Of a stretch of DNA of 64,000 nt, positions 8,546 to 15,958 are shown piece by piece. The notes beneath the pieces are model-generated. The model made no database searches. It was not told the origin of the DNA and was given only the letters and a program-made list of their open reading frames with translations. The position numbers were made by a program, and so were the translations under genes. Where the stretch lies: positions 62,001 through 126,000 of the forward strand of contig NZ_WNXQ01000002.1 in the NCBI RefSeq assembly GCF_009789075.1, in the 5' to 3' direction. This DNA is from Pseudooceanicola pacificus. Lineage in GTDB: Bacteria; Pseudomonadota; Alphaproteobacteria; Rhodobacterales; Rhodobacteraceae. The number at the start of each line of letters is the position of its first letter. The first letter of the stretch is position 1.

Positions 8546-8812
8546 GAACCCGTCGAGTTGAGGCTGTTCGCGGATGTGAAGTTCTTCCTTGCGGACAAGA
8601 ACTAAGGGTTCCTCCTTAACCCCGCTGGGGGAAAGGACATACTCATCCACCGAAACGGTGTAATCGATGGAACCGTCCCCCAAAAGGGGGCGGTCTACTG
8701 GTTTGACCTTGGTGAAGACCACCGGCAACGGCCTTGCGCGGTGAACGCTTCTCTAAAGGTCGGCGCAACGACCGTTCCTATTCCGGTCGTGGATCAAGAC
8801 ACAAAGGAATAG
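8546..8812 (+). pseudogene. Cold-shock-domain protein remnant with an in-frame TAA
   Basis: In the frame of 8576 the sequence reads DVKFFLADKN, stop, GFLLNPAGGKDILIHRNGV, then IDGTVPQKGAVYWFDLGED and runs to TAG at 8810-8812. This is the five-strand cold-shock fold with RNP1 (K-N-x-G-F) and RNP2-like (DILIH) strands. TAA at 8603-8605 stands where relatives carry a Tyr or Phe, so a TAC or TAT to TAA change killed it. The 150 bases just upstream hold, in another frame, a Gly/Lys/Ser-rich run (SGSKGSYGKGYGKG) that may be a displaced low-complexity tail. The 3' side in another frame reads GRRNDRSYSGRGSRHKG. Frames are scrambled, and the remnant ends against the IS fragment. Base composition is lower in GC than the methylase. 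Confidence 0.6.
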
Positions 8813-8816
8813 TTCG

Positions 8817-9255
8817 ACTGACGCCGGAGATCGATGTATCGACGACCGTGGCCAGGCATTCCCGGCTGAAGTCGTCGATCACGCACAGCACACGGAACCG
8901 CCGCCCGCAGGACAGCGCATCAGACAAGAAGTCGAGGCTCCGGCGCTGTTTCGGGCCCTGCCGAATCGCCATCGGGGCCCGCGTCCCGAGCGCACGCTTC
9001 CGGCCGCCGCGCTTGTGTACGGCTAGCCGTTCCTCGCGGTAAATGCGGTAGAGCTCCTTCCAGTTCACCTCCCAGCCCTCCCGGCGGAGCAGGATGTGCA
9101 GGCGGCGGTATCCGAAGCGCGGCCGCTCGAACGACAGCTCGCACAGGTGTTGTCGAAGTGGCCCGTCACCGCCCTGTATCGAACGATACCGGTAGACGCG
9201 GGGATCGATCCCGACGAGCTGGCATGCGCGCCTCGGCGAGACGGATTCATCACGC
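8817..9255 (-). mobile_element. IS3-family (IS407-like group) transposase OrfB remnant
   Basis: On the minus strand the frame reads SPRRACQLVGIDPRVYRYRS, then LRQHLCELSFERPRFGYRRL, then NWKELYRIYREERLAVHKRG, KRALGTRAPMAIRQGP and RFRVLCVIDDFSRECLATVV. These belong to the HTH_21 region and the start of the rve integrase core (first catalytic Asp in VIDDFSRE) of IS3-type OrfB. Sequence similarity stops abruptly after DTSISGV near 8817, so the remaining two catalytic acidic residues and the 3' end are lost. No intact OrfA or terminal inverted repeats were found. It is a dead fragment marking an old insertion and rearrangement next to the cold-shock remnant. Confidence 0.8.
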
Positions 9256-9566
9256 CCAAAGGAAAGTCGGCATGGCGCATAGCCTCCAGAATTTATCAGA
9301 TCTGCGGGAATATCGACCGTCCCGCTGCACCGCTTTTCCTGTGCTCTGCGCCCTGAAAACTGGATCGTTTGAAGCTGGAGTTTCCGGCTGAACTTTCCTC
9401 GCTGCGCATCGGCGCGGCCACGAGAAACTGGGTCGACCGGGGCGCTGGCGTGTCGGGCGGGGTGGCGAGCGGGAAGAAGGAGAACGCGCCCCTGGCAGAG
9501 GCGACGAGGGCAGAACTGCCGGGCGGCAAGGCCATGCCGTGATCGGTGGACATGTCGGTCATGGGA
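9256..9566. other. Unassigned island sequence
   Basis: No gene is supported here. A plus-strand frame without a good start (9360-9542) reads LDRLKLEFPAELSSLRIGAA and ends AELPGGKAMP. It could be the tail of a broken gene, but I cannot name it. A minus-strand frame at 9296-9562 overlaps it and looks like its shadow. Confidence 0.3.
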
Positions 9567-9776
9567 TCACCAGTAATATTTTTGGGGTTTGTGGTTGCCG
9601 AGATCCCAGATCAAGACATCGGGATCGGCGCCATGCATAAGCTTGACGATCGTCTTCGCGGTCCGCCTACGGCGCGGGCGGTTGTGGAACCGGATGTTCC
9701 AGTGCGACGGCGTTCCGTTCGGAAACGCGCCGATGCTGCGACTCTTGGTTCTGGGTTTCTTGCGCTTGTGGTTCAT
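9567..9776 (-). CDS. Small basic phage-type protein (69 aa), unknown function
   Basis: A 69-residue, very basic protein: MNHKRKKPRTKSRSIGAFPN, then GTPSHWNIRFHNRPRRRRTA and a C-terminus LGNHKPQKYYW. The pattern PSHW, RPRRR and a terminal KP-x-x-YYW tail resembles a small conserved protein common in alphaproteobacterial prophages, from memory of such proteins. The inner ATG is preferred because the stretch before it has no such character. It lies on the opposite strand to the other island genes and probably marks the right arm of the element. Confidence 0.6.
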   Translation of the reverse strand: MNHKRKKPRTKSRSIGAFPNGTPSHWNIRFHNRPRRRRTAKTIVKLMHGADPDVLIWDLGNHKPQKYYW

Positions 9777-9905
9777 CGATCTTCCTCCGGAAATTGCAGA
9801 CATGCGAATGCCTGCGGTCCGGAGGGCCGCGAATGAGGAACCAGCGATAAGGGTCAAAGTCGAGATGGTTTTTGCGGTGACGCGTATATCACGGCTCTGT
9901 TCAAA

Positions 9906-9933
9906 CGCAAACCGCCGCCCCGAAAGACGGCGG
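9906..9933 (-). terminator. Hairpin terminator downstream of the SnoaL-like gene
   Basis: On the minus strand CCGCCGTC-TTTCGG-GGCGGCGG forms an 8-bp stem (one G-U pair) followed by TTTGCGTTTG. It lies about 75 bases past the stop at 10010. The T-run is poor, so termination strength is uncertain. Confidence 0.5.
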
Positions 9934-10009
9934 CGTCCGGTTCGGGGCTTCAGTCTTCAGGCTTCCGGACGTTTTCCCGGGGATCACATCGCGCCGTGGA
10001 AACGCGCGG

Positions 10010-10411
10010 TCAGACATCACTGGCTGGCGACCCGCCGGCCATGTTCACCGGCGTAAGCTGGGTCAATTCGCATTTCCAGTTGTTCCCGACCCGGCGATAG
10101 ATGTCGCAGACCCATTCATCGGCGCTGATCGGCGCGCCGCGAAACCAGCCGGTATTGGTTCCCCGCCCGACGACGACGGCGACGTCACCCCAGACCCGCA
10201 TCAGATGGCTGCGCTTGGTCATGGTGTCATGGCCAAGAACGCCCGAGGCAATCACGGACAGGATGTCAGCGGCCGGAACGGGACCACGCTCGGGCGTGAT
10301 CAGACACCAGTCCTCGGTGATACAGGCCCGGATCCGGTCGACGTCATTGCTGATCATGGCGTCGTTGAACGCCTGCTCGGCGGCGTCCAGCTCTTGTTCC
10401 AGGGCGGTCAC
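10010..10411 (-). CDS. SnoaL-like / DUF4440 nuclear-transport-factor-2-fold protein
   Basis: A 133-residue protein with the NTF2-like pattern: an N-terminal helix with LEQELDAAEQAFNDAMISND, then ITEDWCLITPERG and a C-terminal strand set VAVVVGRGTNTGWF and ADEWVCDIYRRVGNNWKC. This fold serves small polyketide-cyclase-like enzymes, isomerases or binding proteins; the substrate is unknown. The GTG start (10409-10411) overlaps the stop of the VOC gene (GTGA), so both are one transcript under the divergent TetR regulator. The much longer frame reaching 11605 in this register is not a gene; it crosses two other coding regions. Confidence 0.75.
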   Translation of the reverse strand: MTALEQELDAAEQAFNDAMISNDVDRIRACITEDWCLITPERGPVPAADILSVIASGVLGHDTMTKRSHLMRVWGDVAVVVGRGTNTGWFRGAPISADEWVCDIYRRVGNNWKCELTQLTPVNMAGGSPASDV

Positions 10412-10845
10412 GCGCCCGTCTCCCGGTTCCAGCGCTCCTGCATCTCGGCGGGCGAGACATGTTCGATCGTCTGGGACAGCATCCAGCGGTGTCCGAAGGG
10501 ATCGAGCAGCAGCGCCGTGCGCTCGCCGAAGCTCTGATTGGCCGGGGCGCGCAGGGTCAGGGCGCCGGCCTGCGCCGCCCTTGCCGCATCGTCGTCCACG
10601 TTGGCGGTTGCCAGATGCAGCGTCACCGGGCTGCCGCCAAGCGTGTCCGGGCTGATTGCGCCAAAGTCGGGGTATTCGTCGGAGAGCATGATCATGCCGT
10701 CGCCGATCTTCAGCTCGGCATGGCCGATCCTGCCGTCCGCGGGGTCGGTCATCCGGAACAGCTCTTCCGCCGCGAATGCGGCCCGATAAAACGCGATGGC
10801 CTCGGCTGCGGCGCCAACCACCAGATAGGGTGTGAGGGAGGACAT
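10408..10845 (-). CDS. VOC (glyoxalase/bleomycin-resistance-like) family protein, PhnB type
   Basis: A 145-residue protein of the vicinal oxygen chelate superfamily, closest in layout to the PhnB/YdhR-like subgroup: MSSLTPYLVVGAAAEAIAFY, then RIGHAELKIGDGMIMLSDEY and a C-terminal ALLLDPFGHRWMLSQ with the usual D-P-F-G-x-x-W turn. Such proteins bind or isomerise small molecules with a metal. The pairing with a SnoaL-like protein and a divergent TetR regulator 49 bases away suggests response to a small organic compound. Whether it is catalytic is not clear from the sequence. Confidence 0.8.
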   Translation of the reverse strand: MSSLTPYLVVGAAAEAIAFYRAAFAAEELFRMTDPADGRIGHAELKIGDGMIMLSDEYPDFGAISPDTLGGSPVTLHLATANVDDDAARAAQAGALTLRAPANQSFGERTALLLDPFGHRWMLSQTIEHVSPAEMQERWNRETGA

Positions 10846-10872
10846 GGAGGACTCCTTGATCGATCCGATGAA

Positions 10873-10895
10873 TTACGTTACGTTCAGTAACATAA
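10873..10895. promoter_or_regulatory. Palindromic operator between the VOC gene and tetR
   Basis: TTAcGTTAC-gttca-GTAACaTAA is a 23-base inverted repeat with one mismatched pair. It ends at the first base of the tetR start codon and lies 28 bases from the VOC start. Its size and position fit a TetR-family operator that controls both divergent units and autoregulates tetR. Confidence 0.65.
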
Positions 10896-11509
10896 TGAGT
10901 CAAGATGACACCCAACCCCCGCGCCGTGGTCGGCCGCCCAGCAAGGCGGCGCGACAAAAGGCGCTCATGGCAGCCAGGGAGATCCTGGCGACGCAGGGCT
11001 TCGGACGCCTTTCGATCGAGGCGGTTGCGGCGCGCTCGGGCGTCGGCAAGCCAACCATTTATCGTCACTGGGCCAACGCGGGCGAGTTGGTGATGGAGGC
11101 GCTGATGAGCGATCTGCCGGGGCGCGCCCCGGCCTCGGGCGGCGGCCTTGTCGAGGGGTTGCGGGGTCAGCTTCACCTGCTGGTCGCCGCTTTCGCCACG
11201 ACGCGTGGACGGCAGGTCGCCATGGTGCTGGCTGCCTCCGATCCGGAAAGCGAGATGACAAAGGCGTTCCGCCACCGGGTCATCCTGTCGAGCCGGGAGC
11301 ATGGCCGCAGCCTGATCGAGGCCGCCGCGCAGGCGGGCGAGATTGACCGGCCGCAGGATATCGAAATCATCCTCGACATGATTTACGCGCCATTGTTCTA
11401 CCGGCTGCTGGTGGGCCACCTGCCAATCGGGCCGGACTTCGCGGAGGGGCTGGCCGAGCATGCGGGGCGATTGCTGGGCGGCAATGCAGCCGAAGGACCG
11501 CGGGCCTGA
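10895..11509 (+). CDS. TetR/AcrR family transcriptional regulator
   Basis: A 204-residue repressor-type protein. The N-terminal basic arm PPRRGRPPSK leads into a TetR helix-turn-helix: LMAAREILATQGFGRLSIEA and VAARSGVGKPTIYRHWANAG (about residues 26-67). The C-terminal 130 residues form the ligand-binding, dimerising domain, with the TetR_C_11-like pattern DIEIILDMIYAPLFYRLLVG near the end. The ATG at 10895 is chosen over an upstream in-frame start at 10832 because the HTH then starts at the usual place and the operator palindrome stays outside the coding region. It is divergent from the VOC/SnoaL-like pair and most likely represses it. The ligand is unknown. Confidence 0.88.
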   Translation: MSQDDTQPPRRGRPPSKAARQKALMAAREILATQGFGRLSIEAVAARSGVGKPTIYRHWANAGELVMEALMSDLPGRAPASGGGLVEGLRGQLHLLVAAFATTRGRQVAMVLAASDPESEMTKAFRHRVILSSREHGRSLIEAAAQAGEIDRPQDIEIILDMIYAPLFYRLLVGHLPIGPDFAEGLAEHAGRLLGGNAAEGPRA

Positions 11510-11660
11510 CCGAATTCGGGTGCAACGGGTGGAAAGGGCAGGGCACCGGGCCCGTCCCCTCTGCCACCACCCTGGATTGCGTTGCGGACTTCGCCAGGTC
11601 GTCAAAGCCGCTGACGCTGGACCACGCCGTTCAGCCGGTATTAACGCCCGTGCCGGGGGG

Positions 11661-12119
11661 TCAGAAGTCGAGCGGCGCGGCGTCCTTCACTTCTTTCATG
11701 ACAAAGAAGGTCCGGGCCTGTCTGACCTCGGGCAGGGCGATCAGGACCCCGCCGTGGAGGCGGCTGAAATCGGCCATGTCGGCCACCCGGATCTTCAGAA
11801 GGTAGTCGAAATCCCCGGCGACCAGGTGACAGTCGAGGATCATGGGCAGGGCCAGGATGGCCGTCTCGAACTTGGCGAAGCTCTCGGGCGTCGAGCGGTC
11901 CAGAACGACACCCACCATCGCGATCGCGCCCAGACCCACGCTCTGCGGGTTCACGACGGCGCGCACCGTCTGGATATGGCCGTCGTCAAACAGCCTCTGG
12001 GTGCGCCGGTGGCAGGTCGCGGGGCTGACGTTCACGCGCGCGGCGAGGTCCGCGTTGCTCATCCTGCCGTCCTCCTGCAGCAGGCGGAGCATCAGCTTGT
12101 CGATTCGGTCCAATGCCAT
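11661..12119 (-). CDS. acdR: Lrp/AsnC family regulator, probable activator of the ACC deaminase gene
   Basis: A 152-residue Lrp-type protein: an N-terminal HTH (LDRIDKLMLRLLQEDGRMSN, then LAARVNVSPATCHRRTQRLF) and a C-terminal RAM ligand-binding domain (VAGDFDYLLKIRVADMADFS). It is divergent from the ACC deaminase gene with 153 bases between the starts. In pseudomonads and rhizobia an Lrp-like gene in this same place (acdR) activates acdS. The symbol rests on that arrangement and not on a sequence match, so function is inferred. The intergenic region is AT-richer than its surroundings and should carry both promoters. Confidence 0.85.
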   Translation of the reverse strand: MALDRIDKLMLRLLQEDGRMSNADLAARVNVSPATCHRRTQRLFDDGHIQTVRAVVNPQSVGLGAIAMVGVVLDRSTPESFAKFETAILALPMILDCHLVAGDFDYLLKIRVADMADFSRLHGGVLIALPEVRQARTFFVMKEVKDAAPLDF

Positions 12120-12272
12120 TGTGAAAGAGTCTTCCGATCAATGAGGGTTCGATGGAAGCATATCGGATTGGATGGGGTTAGGTACAGCAAACAGCTACGA
12201 TTTTGGCCCCGTATTTGAAAGCACCCATCACCTGCTCTTTGCTACCCTGCGCCGCAGACAAAGGAGCACGAC

Positions 12273-13286
12273 ATGCTGGAAAAATTCGAACGCTACCCCC
12301 TGACCTTCGGCAAGACACCGATCGAGTATCTTCCCCGCCTGTCAGACGCCCTTGGCGGCAAGGTCGAGATCTATGCCAAGCGCGAGGACTGCAACTCGGG
12401 CCTCGCCCAGGGCGGCAACAAGCTGCGTAAGCTGGAATATATCGTGCCGGACGCGATTGCCTCGGGCGCGGATACGCTGGTGTCCATTGGCGGCGTGCAG
12501 TCCAACCACACCCGGATGGTCGCGGCGACGGCGGCCAAGATCGGCATGAAATGCCGCCTGGTGCAGGAGGCCTGGGTGCCGCATGACGATGCCGTCTATG
12601 ACCGCGTCGGCAATATCCTGATGACCCGCCTGATGGGCGCGGACAGCCGTCTGGTCGAAGAGGGGTTCGATATCGGCATTCGCACCAGCTATGAAGAGGC
12701 GATCAAGGATGTCGAACGCGAAGGCGGCAAGCCTTACGGCATCCCCGCCGGTGCATCGGTTCACCCCTTTGGCGGCCTGGGCTACGTCGGTTTCGCCGAG
12801 GAAGTGCGCGAGCAGGAGGCTGAGCTGGGATTCAAGTTCGACTATATCGTCGTCTGCGTCGTCACCGGATCGACCCAGGCCGGCATGATCGTCGGCTTCA
12901 AGAAGGACGGCCGCGCGGATCGTGTGATCGGCATTGATGCCTCGGCCACCGTCGATCAGACCCGCGCCCAGGTCAAAGAGATCGCCAACAAGACCTGCGA
13001 GCTGATCGAATGCGGATATTCCATCGAAGACGAGGATATCCACATCAACCCCGATTACGCCTATCCGGCCTATGGCGTGCCGAGCGCCGAGACCAACGAT
13101 GCGATCCGCCTGGCCGCCCGGACCGAGGCGATGATCACCGACCCGGTCTATGAAGGCAAATCCATGCAGGGGATGATCGACCTGGTGAAAAAGGGCTTCT
13201 TCCCTGAGGGCTCCAAGGTGCTTTACGCGCATCTGGGCGGCCAGCCCGCCCTGAACGGCTACAGCTACACTTACCGGAACGGTTGA
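12273..13286 (+). CDS. acdS: 1-aminocyclopropane-1-carboxylate (ACC) deaminase
   Basis: A 337-residue PLP enzyme that splits ACC, the plant ethylene precursor, into 2-oxobutyrate and ammonia. The PLP lysine is K50 in [10 protein letters not shown] and the nucleophilic Ser is S77 in GGVQSNHTR. The residues that separate true ACC deaminases from the related D-cysteine desulfhydrases are all present: Y293-E294 in [11 protein letters not shown] and L321 in LYAHLGG, each one position below the Pseudomonas numbering. Length is typical (about 338). A ribosome site AAGGAG lies 8 bases before the ATG. It is monocistronic and followed by a hairpin. The gene is often carried on accessory DNA in plant-associated bacteria, and here it is 2 kb from the island edge. 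Confidence 0.95.
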   Translation: MLEKFERYPLTFGKTPIEYLPRLSDALGGKVEIYAKREDCNSGLAQGGNKLRKLEYIVPDAIASGADTLVSIGGVQSNHTRMVAATAAKIGMKCRLVQEAWVPHDDAVYDRVGNILMTRLMGADSRLVEEGFDIGIRTSYEEAIKDVEREGGKPYGIPAGASVHPFGGLGYVGFAEEVREQEAELGFKFDYIVVCVVTGSTQAGMIVGFKKDGRADRVIGIDASATVDQTRAQVKEIANKTCELIECGYSIEDEDIHINPDYAYPAYGVPSAETNDAIRLAARTEAMITDPVYEGKSMQGMIDLVKKGFFPEGSKVLYAHLGGQPALNGYSYTYRNG

Positions 13287-13293
13287 CCTGACA

Positions 13294-13321
13294 GGCTGCG
13301 CAGCCCCCGGGTTGCGCGGCC
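13294..13321 (+). terminator. Hairpin after acdS
   Basis: GGCTGCGCA-gcccccgggt-TGCGCGGCC forms a 9-bp stem with one G-U pair starting 7 bases after the acdS stop. No T-run follows, so it may be only a partial or Rho-aided terminator. Confidence 0.4.
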
Positions 13322-13332
13322 CGTCTCTGGGG

Positions 13333-13405
13333 CCTGGACCGCCTGGACATAGCCCCACCAGTCCCGGCGCGCCCCAAATCCCCGATCTTGCGCGGATTTG
13401 GCGCC
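13333..13405. repeat. Copy A of a 73-bp dispersed non-coding repeat
   Basis: This stretch aligns without gaps to 35237-35309; I count 59 of 73 identical bases. The best conserved blocks are TGGACCGCC, GGACAT, TCCCGGCGCG and the tail CGCGGATTTGGCGCC. It lies in the convergent gap between acdS and the IclR gene. Confidence 0.7.
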
Positions 13406-13432
13406 GACGCGGCTGGATCAAAGGGTCCCGAG

Positions 13433-14194
13433 CTAGCCCAGAATACCTGCCGCCGTGTCCAGCAGGGACCGCAGGAATTTCTGGACGACCTGGTCCTCGT
13501 TGGCATCGATCGCGGAAATCGAAATCTGGACGGCGGCATGGGCGATGCCGTCCGGTCCTTTCACCGGGGCCGCCAGGCTGATTTCGTTCAGCAGCATCTG
13601 ATCCCGCGTGATGCAATATCCGTCTCGACCGGCAGCCCGCACGCGCCTGGCGATCTCGGCCCGATCCATGACCGTCTTGTGCGTCCACGCCTCCATCGTC
13701 CAGCTGGCGCAGGCCGCGTCGATCTCGGCATCGCTTCTGGTCGACAGCATCACGCGTCCGGCGGCGGTATTGAGCACGGGAACGCGACGCCCGACGATGC
13801 TGGCCCCGAAATGGATACGCTGGGTCGGCAGGCGCAGCGAATAGATGATGTGTTCGCCCGACATCTGCGCAAGGTTGACCGTCTCGGCATTGGCCTGGCT
13901 GAATTCGATCAGCTTGGGCAGGGCGCGGGCGATCAGCGGGTCCGACCAGTAATAGGCATAGGCAAGCTGCAGCCAGGCGTGGCTGGGGCGGAACCGGCGG
14001 GTGTTGGCATCGCGTTCCAGCATCCCCTCCACATGCAGCGTGTGCGCCATACGCTGCACCGCGCTTTTTTCCAGCCCGGTGCGTTCCACCAGATCGGTGA
14101 GAGAGAGAGCAACATGCGATTCGTCGAAGGCGCGCAGGATTTTCAGGCCCCGGGCGAGCGTGCTGACATACAGGCTGTCCTGCCTCTTTTCCAA
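13433..14194 (-). CDS. IclR family transcriptional regulator of the peptide-uptake operon
   Basis: About 253 residues. The N-terminal winged HTH reads LARGLKILRAFDESHVALSL and TDLVERTGLEKSAVQRMAHT. The C-terminal IclR effector domain contains GRRVPVLNTAAGRVMLS and GYCITRDQMLLNEISLAAPV, the usual effector-pocket segments. No ATG fits. I chose TTG at 14194 because GGAGG sits 6 bases upstream; another TTG at 14236 has only a weak site. The gene is divergent from the peptide-binding-protein operon with a 143-base gap, so it most probably controls that operon, perhaps in response to a peptide or amino acid breakdown product. Confidence 0.88.
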   Translation of the reverse strand: MEKRQDSLYVSTLARGLKILRAFDESHVALSLTDLVERTGLEKSAVQRMAHTLHVEGMLERDANTRRFRPSHAWLQLAYAYYWSDPLIARALPKLIEFSQANAETVNLAQMSGEHIIYSLRLPTQRIHFGASIVGRRVPVLNTAAGRVMLSTRSDAEIDAACASWTMEAWTHKTVMDRAEIARRVRAAGRDGYCITRDQMLLNEISLAAPVKGPDGIAHAAVQISISAIDANEDQVVQKFLRSLLDTAAGILG

Positions 14195-14265
14195 ACGTTT
14201 CCTCCACTTGCAGTCCTGCCGGGCCGCTTCTGGCAAACAGGGCCTTGACGGATGTGCGGATCGTC

Positions 14266-14320
14266 TTGCTACAGTAGTTAAATAACGATCAGAAGTATCA
14301 AATAATGATAACTGTCAAAA
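14266..14320. promoter_or_regulatory. AT-rich divergent promoter/operator region (IclR gene and peptide operon)
   Basis: The spacer between the divergent genes holds an AT-rich core with the short palindrome GTTAAATAAC (14277-14286) and related pieces TTGATACT (minus strand, near 14296) and GATAAC (near 14307). An IclR operator is likely here, but I cannot delimit it or assign -35/-10 boxes with confidence. Confidence 0.3.
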
Positions 14321-14337
14321 CACAACAAGGAAAAGCC

Positions 14338-15855
14338 ATGCCCGTCAAGAAAACAACGTCCACCCTCGCAGTTGCGGCCCTGATGGCCAGCGTTGCCATG
14401 CCCGCACTGGCCGACAAGGCTTCGGGCACGCTCAACGTCGCTTTCACGAAAGAGCTTGAGAACGTCGACAGCTACTTCAACTCGGCGCGCGAAGGCGTGG
14501 TGTTGCAGCGCGCGATCTGGGACGGATTGATCTACCGCGATCCGGAAACCAACGAATACGTCGGCAACCTTGCGACCAGCTGGGAATGGATCGACGACAC
14601 CACGCTGGAATTCAAACTGCGCGAGGGCGTCACCTTCCACAACGGCGAAGCGTTCAACGCCGACGACGTGGTCTACACCGTCGATTACGTCGCCAAGGAA
14701 GAAAATGGCGTGAAGACGCAGCGCAACGTCAACTGGATGAAGTCCGCCGAAAAGATCGACGACTACACCGTGCGCATCCACCTCAAGGAGAAGTTTCCGG
14801 CCGCGATCGAGTTCCTCTCGGGTCCGGTTTCCATCTACCCCAACGAATATTATGCCGAGGTCGGCCCGTCGGGCATGGGGCTGAAGCCGGTCGGCACCGG
14901 GCCCTACAAGGTGACCGAGGTTGTGCCGGGCCAGCACTTCGTGCTTGAGGCCAACGAGACCTATTACGACAGCCCGAAAGGCCAGCCCGAGATCGCCAAG
15001 GTCGACATCCGCACCATTCCGGATGTGAACACCCAGATGGCCGAGCTGTTTTCCGGCTCGCTCGATCTGATCTGGCAGGTGCCCGCCGACCAGGCCAACA
15101 AGCTGGCGCAGATGGATCAGTTCACCGTGGCCAACGAATCCACCATGCGCGTGGGCTATCTGCAGATGGATGCCGCGGGCCGGTCCGGTGAGAACCCGTT
15201 CACCAACAAGCTGGTGCGCGAGGCGGTGAACTACGCGATCAACCGCCAGGAGCTGGTCGACGCGCTGCTGCAGGGCAAGTCCAAGGTGGTCTACACCCCC
15301 TGTTTCCCCAGCCAGTTCGGCTGTGTGCAGGACGTGACGGAATATGAATACGACCCCGAGAAGGCCAAGGCCCTGCTGGCCGAAGCCGGCTATCCCGACG
15401 GGTTCACCATCGACTTCTACGCCTACCGCGACCGCCAATATGCCGAGGCGATCACCTCCTACCTCAACGCCGTGGGCATCAAGACCAACTTCAACATGTT
15501 GCAATACTCGGCCCTGCGCGAGCTCAACATGAAGGGCGAGGTGCCGCTCGCGTTCCAGACCTGGGGCAGCTATTCGATCAACGACGCCTCGGCCATGGTC
15601 AGCCAGTTCTTCAAGCACGGCTCGCTCGACACCACGCGCGACGATCAGGTGCTCGAATGGCTCGACGTCGCCGACAGCTCGACCAACCCGGACGAGCGGA
15701 TCGAATACTACACCAAGGCGTTGCAGCGTATCGCTGACGAGGCCTTCTGGGCGCCGATGTTCACCTATAACACCAACTACGTGTTCACGACCGAAGTCGC
15801 CTATACGCCCACGCCCGACGAGGTGCTGCGCTTCGTCGACATGAGCTGGAACTAG
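14338..15855 (+). CDS. Periplasmic peptide-binding protein of an ABC transporter (SBP_bac_5 family)
   Basis: A 505-residue exported solute receptor. Residues 1-26 are a signal peptide (basic MPVKK, hydrophobic core, cleavage after MPALA). The mature protein shows the family pattern LATSWEWIDDTTLEFKLREG, VTFHNGEAFNADDVVYT and VGTGPYKV, typical of DppA/OppA/nickel-type receptors. The ATG at 14338 is preferred to an upstream in-frame start at 14305 because AAGGA precedes it and the signal peptide then has normal length. It heads an operon with two permeases, two ATPases, a gamma-glutamyltransferase-like enzyme and a peptidase. The ligand is therefore probably a peptide or gamma-glutamyl compound, an inference from neighbours. 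Confidence 0.92.
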   Translation: MPVKKTTSTLAVAALMASVAMPALADKASGTLNVAFTKELENVDSYFNSAREGVVLQRAIWDGLIYRDPETNEYVGNLATSWEWIDDTTLEFKLREGVTFHNGEAFNADDVVYTVDYVAKEENGVKTQRNVNWMKSAEKIDDYTVRIHLKEKFPAAIEFLSGPVSIYPNEYYAEVGPSGMGLKPVGTGPYKVTEVVPGQHFVLEANETYYDSPKGQPEIAKVDIRTIPDVNTQMAELFSGSLDLIWQVPADQANKLAQMDQFTVANESTMRVGYLQMDAAGRSGENPFTNKLVREAVNYAINRQELVDALLQGKSKVVYTPCFPSQFGCVQDVTEYEYDPEKAKALLAEAGYPDGFTIDFYAYRDRQYAEAITSYLNAVGIKTNFNMLQYSALRELNMKGEVPLAFQTWGSYSINDASAMVSQFFKHGSLDTTRDDQVLEWLDVADSSTNPDERIEYYTKALQRIADEAFWAPMFTYNTNYVFTTEVAYTPTPDEVLRFVDMSWN

Positions 15856-15865
15856 GACAGCGACG

Positions 15866-15890
15866 GGCGAGGGGCGCCTTGCCCCTCGCC
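15866..15890 (+). terminator. Hairpin between the binding-protein and permease genes
   Basis: GGCGAGGGGC-gcctt-GCCCCTCGCC is a perfect 10-bp stem 10 bases after the receptor's stop, followed by ACCCCCTTCTTC. Such intercistronic hairpins commonly protect the receptor mRNA or stop part of the transcription, giving more receptor than membrane proteins. Confidence 0.6.
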
Positions 15891-15958
15891 ACCCCCTTCT
15901 TCACCATAAAACTCCGCCCCGGCATCGCCCGCTCATCGCGTCACGCGAAAGGTCCGCC

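Noticed and set aside
9296..9562. 88-aa minus-strand frame next to the IS remnant
   Set aside because: No recognisable motif; overlaps an equally plausible plus-strand remnant and has no neighbour support.
784..9990. Attachment-site direct repeats at the island ends
   Set aside because: I compared the junction sequence near 784 with the right side by eye and found no convincing duplicate, and no tRNA gene is present.
10010..11605. 531-aa minus-strand frame
   Set aside because: Only its last 133 residues are protein-like (SnoaL-like gene). The rest is a shadow of the VOC and tetR genes.
12273..13286. D-cysteine desulfhydrase instead of ACC deaminase
   Set aside because: The diagnostic Glu294 and Leu321 of ACC deaminases are present, where desulfhydrases have Ser and Thr.
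12342..14207. 621-aa minus-strand frame across acdS and the IclR gene
   Set aside because: It is antisense to acdS and out of frame with the IclR gene; composition is typical of GC-rich shadow frames.
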